From NCBI RefSeq assembly GCF_002582035.1, contig NZ_NUQE01000036.1:1-64000 (forward strand): a DNA stretch of 64,000 bases. Direction: 5' to 3'. Below, in pieces: positions 63,011 through 64,000 of the stretch; the first letter of the stretch is position 1, and every line of letters begins with the position of its first letter. The notes under the pieces were generated by a model. It ran no database searches. It saw only the letters and a program-made list of their open reading frames with translations, and was not told the origin of the DNA. Origin of the DNA: Bacillus pseudomycoides (lineage in GTDB: Bacteria > Bacillota > Bacilli > Bacillales > Bacillaceae_G). The position numbers were made by a program, and so were the translations under genes.

Positions 63011-64000
63011 TTATTTACTAAGCACATGTCGCTCGCCGATATAATTTACACGCGGGCGGAACAATCGATTATTTGTATGTTGCTCAATCACATGCGCACA
63101 TAAGCCTACCGTTCTTGAACTGAAAAAGATTGGTGTATACAGTTGAATTGGAATACCTAACATCCAATAGACTGGAGCAGCATAATAATCTAGGTTCGGA
63201 TAGATTCCTTTTTCCTTCTCCATAATCTTCTCTCCAGCTTCACACATTTCATATAATGTATAATCACCTTTTACATCACATAACTGTTTTAATGCTTCCT
63301 TCATCATGAGCGCTCTTGGATCTATCTTCTTCATGTAGACGCGATGTCCAAATCCCATGATTTTTTCTTTGTTATATAGTTTCTTTTGCAGTAATTCTTC
63401 AAATTTCTCAACAGTACCTGCTTCTAACAGCATGTACATTACTGCCTCATTTGCGCCTCCATGTAAATTACCTTTTAGAGAAGCAACTGCTCCGGTTAAG
63501 GCACCGTACAAGTCTGATTGTGTCGATGCAATTACTCTAGCCGTAAAAGTAGAATTTGGCATCTCGTGTTCACTATACAAAACTAGTGATTTATCAAATA
63601 TTTTTTCTTCTAATTCAGAAGGCTTCTTACCCGTAAGCATATGGAAGAAGTTCGCACTATAAGATAACTCTTGAATTGGTTCAATTGGTTCTTCATTATT
63701 CAAAATTCGATAACTGTTCGCTACTATATTTGGAACTTTACTTAACAATTTATAAGCACGTTTTTTATTCACATCTAATGAGCGATCATCAATTTCATTG
63801 TCATAGCCAGAAAGCGCTGAAATTCCCGTACGTAACCCGTCCATCGGATGTGTTTGTTTTGGCAATGCTTTTAAAACATCAAAAACACCAGCAGGAACTT
63901 CATATTCACACTTTAACGTTTCTTCCAATACCGCTTTTTCATCTGAATTAGGAAGTTTCTCCTCTAATAAAAGATGAACAATATCTAAATAGCTTTTCGT
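63011..64000 (-). CDS. prpC: 2-methylcitrate synthase, C-terminal part (start outside window)
   Basis: The frame is open to the end of the window (330 residues visible), so the N-terminus lies beyond 64000; the apparent start at 63928 is internal. Citrate-synthase motifs are clear: GGANEAVMYMLLEAG near the middle, GFGHRVYMKKIDPRA, and catalytic Asp/His regions typical of the short type II enzymes. With prpD and prpB downstream it is 2-methylcitrate synthase (MmgD in B. subtilis), joining propionyl-CoA and oxaloacetate. Confidence 0.92.
   Translation of the reverse strand, partial: TKSYLDIVHLLLEEKLPNSDEKAVLEETLKCEYEVPAGVFDVLKALPKQTHPMDGLRTGISALSGYDNEIDDRSLDVNKKRAYKLLSKVPNIVANSYRILNNEEPIEPIQELSYSANFFHMLTGKKPSELEEKIFDKSLVLYSEHEMPNSTFTARVIASTQSDLYGALTGAVASLKGNLHGGANEAVMYMLLEAGTVEKFEELLQKKLYNKEKIMGFGHRVYMKKIDPRALMMKEALKQLCDVKGDYTLYEMCEAGEKIMEKEKGIYPNLDYYAAPVYWMLGIPIQLYTPIFFSSRTVGLCAHVIEQHTNNRLFRPRVNYIGERHVLSK

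Overview
The window is low-GC Firmicute DNA from a member of the Bacillus cereus group. The strongest pointer is the bcr1 repeat, a roughly 150-bp element known only from that group: five near-complete copies and three damaged ones are visible, each intact copy bounded by ATAAA/TTTAT. Bacillus-style AGGAGG ribosome sites, close relatives of B. subtilis genes (FatR/CYP102A, BpsAB, TelA/XpaC, YdjO, YdbC, SbcDC, DUF2584) and dense Rho-independent terminators agree with this. No rRNA, tRNA or CRISPR array was seen.

Layout. 1-2.5 kb: end of a TetR-type regulator, a 53-residue membrane peptide between two copies of a 95-bp terminator-bearing repeat, an alpha/beta hydrolase and a decayed gapN fragment. 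2.5-6.6 kb: a TetR repressor and a self-sufficient CYP102A P450-reductase fusion with two operators upstream. 6.6-9.8 kb: an accessory patch with perfect inverted repeats, a possible 30-residue hydrophobic peptide, a strongly structured leader and an IS110-family transposase, next to a truncated TetR gene. 10-15.3 kb: small accessory genes (FGE-like protein, SDR fragment, CxxC membrane protein, DinB protein, CopZ-like Fe-S protein, SDR). 15.5-31.9 kb: pepD, bpsAB, oxalate decarboxylase, gpmA, a DEAD-box helicase, telA/xpaC, methyltransferase and small enzymes, with several gene remnants. 32-45.5 kb: zwf, kinase, acetyltransferases, a cold-shock gene pair, pyruvate oxidase, Nudix, a metallophosphoesterase, and an MFS exporter with its TetR regulator and two operators. 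46-51.4 kb: sbcDC, DUF2584 and a small membrane protein. 52.2-64 kb: a catabolic block.

How the genes work together. The 52-64 kb block encodes the lower valine pathway: acyl-CoA dehydrogenase, enoyl-CoA hydratase, 3-hydroxyisobutyryl-CoA hydrolase, 3-hydroxyisobutyrate dehydrogenase and methylmalonate-semialdehyde dehydrogenase. These yield propionyl-CoA, and the adjoining prpC-prpD-prpB genes turn it into pyruvate and succinate. Two of the transcription units have textbook sigma-54 promoters, and a CBS-PAS-AAA+ enhancer-binding protein lies among them, so it is the likely activator.

The most unusual signal is upstream of the IS110 transposase. A compact foldable segment (7415-7539) has a loop and flank that are complementary to a second block just before the transposase gene, which makes it a candidate bridge-RNA-like or leader RNA.
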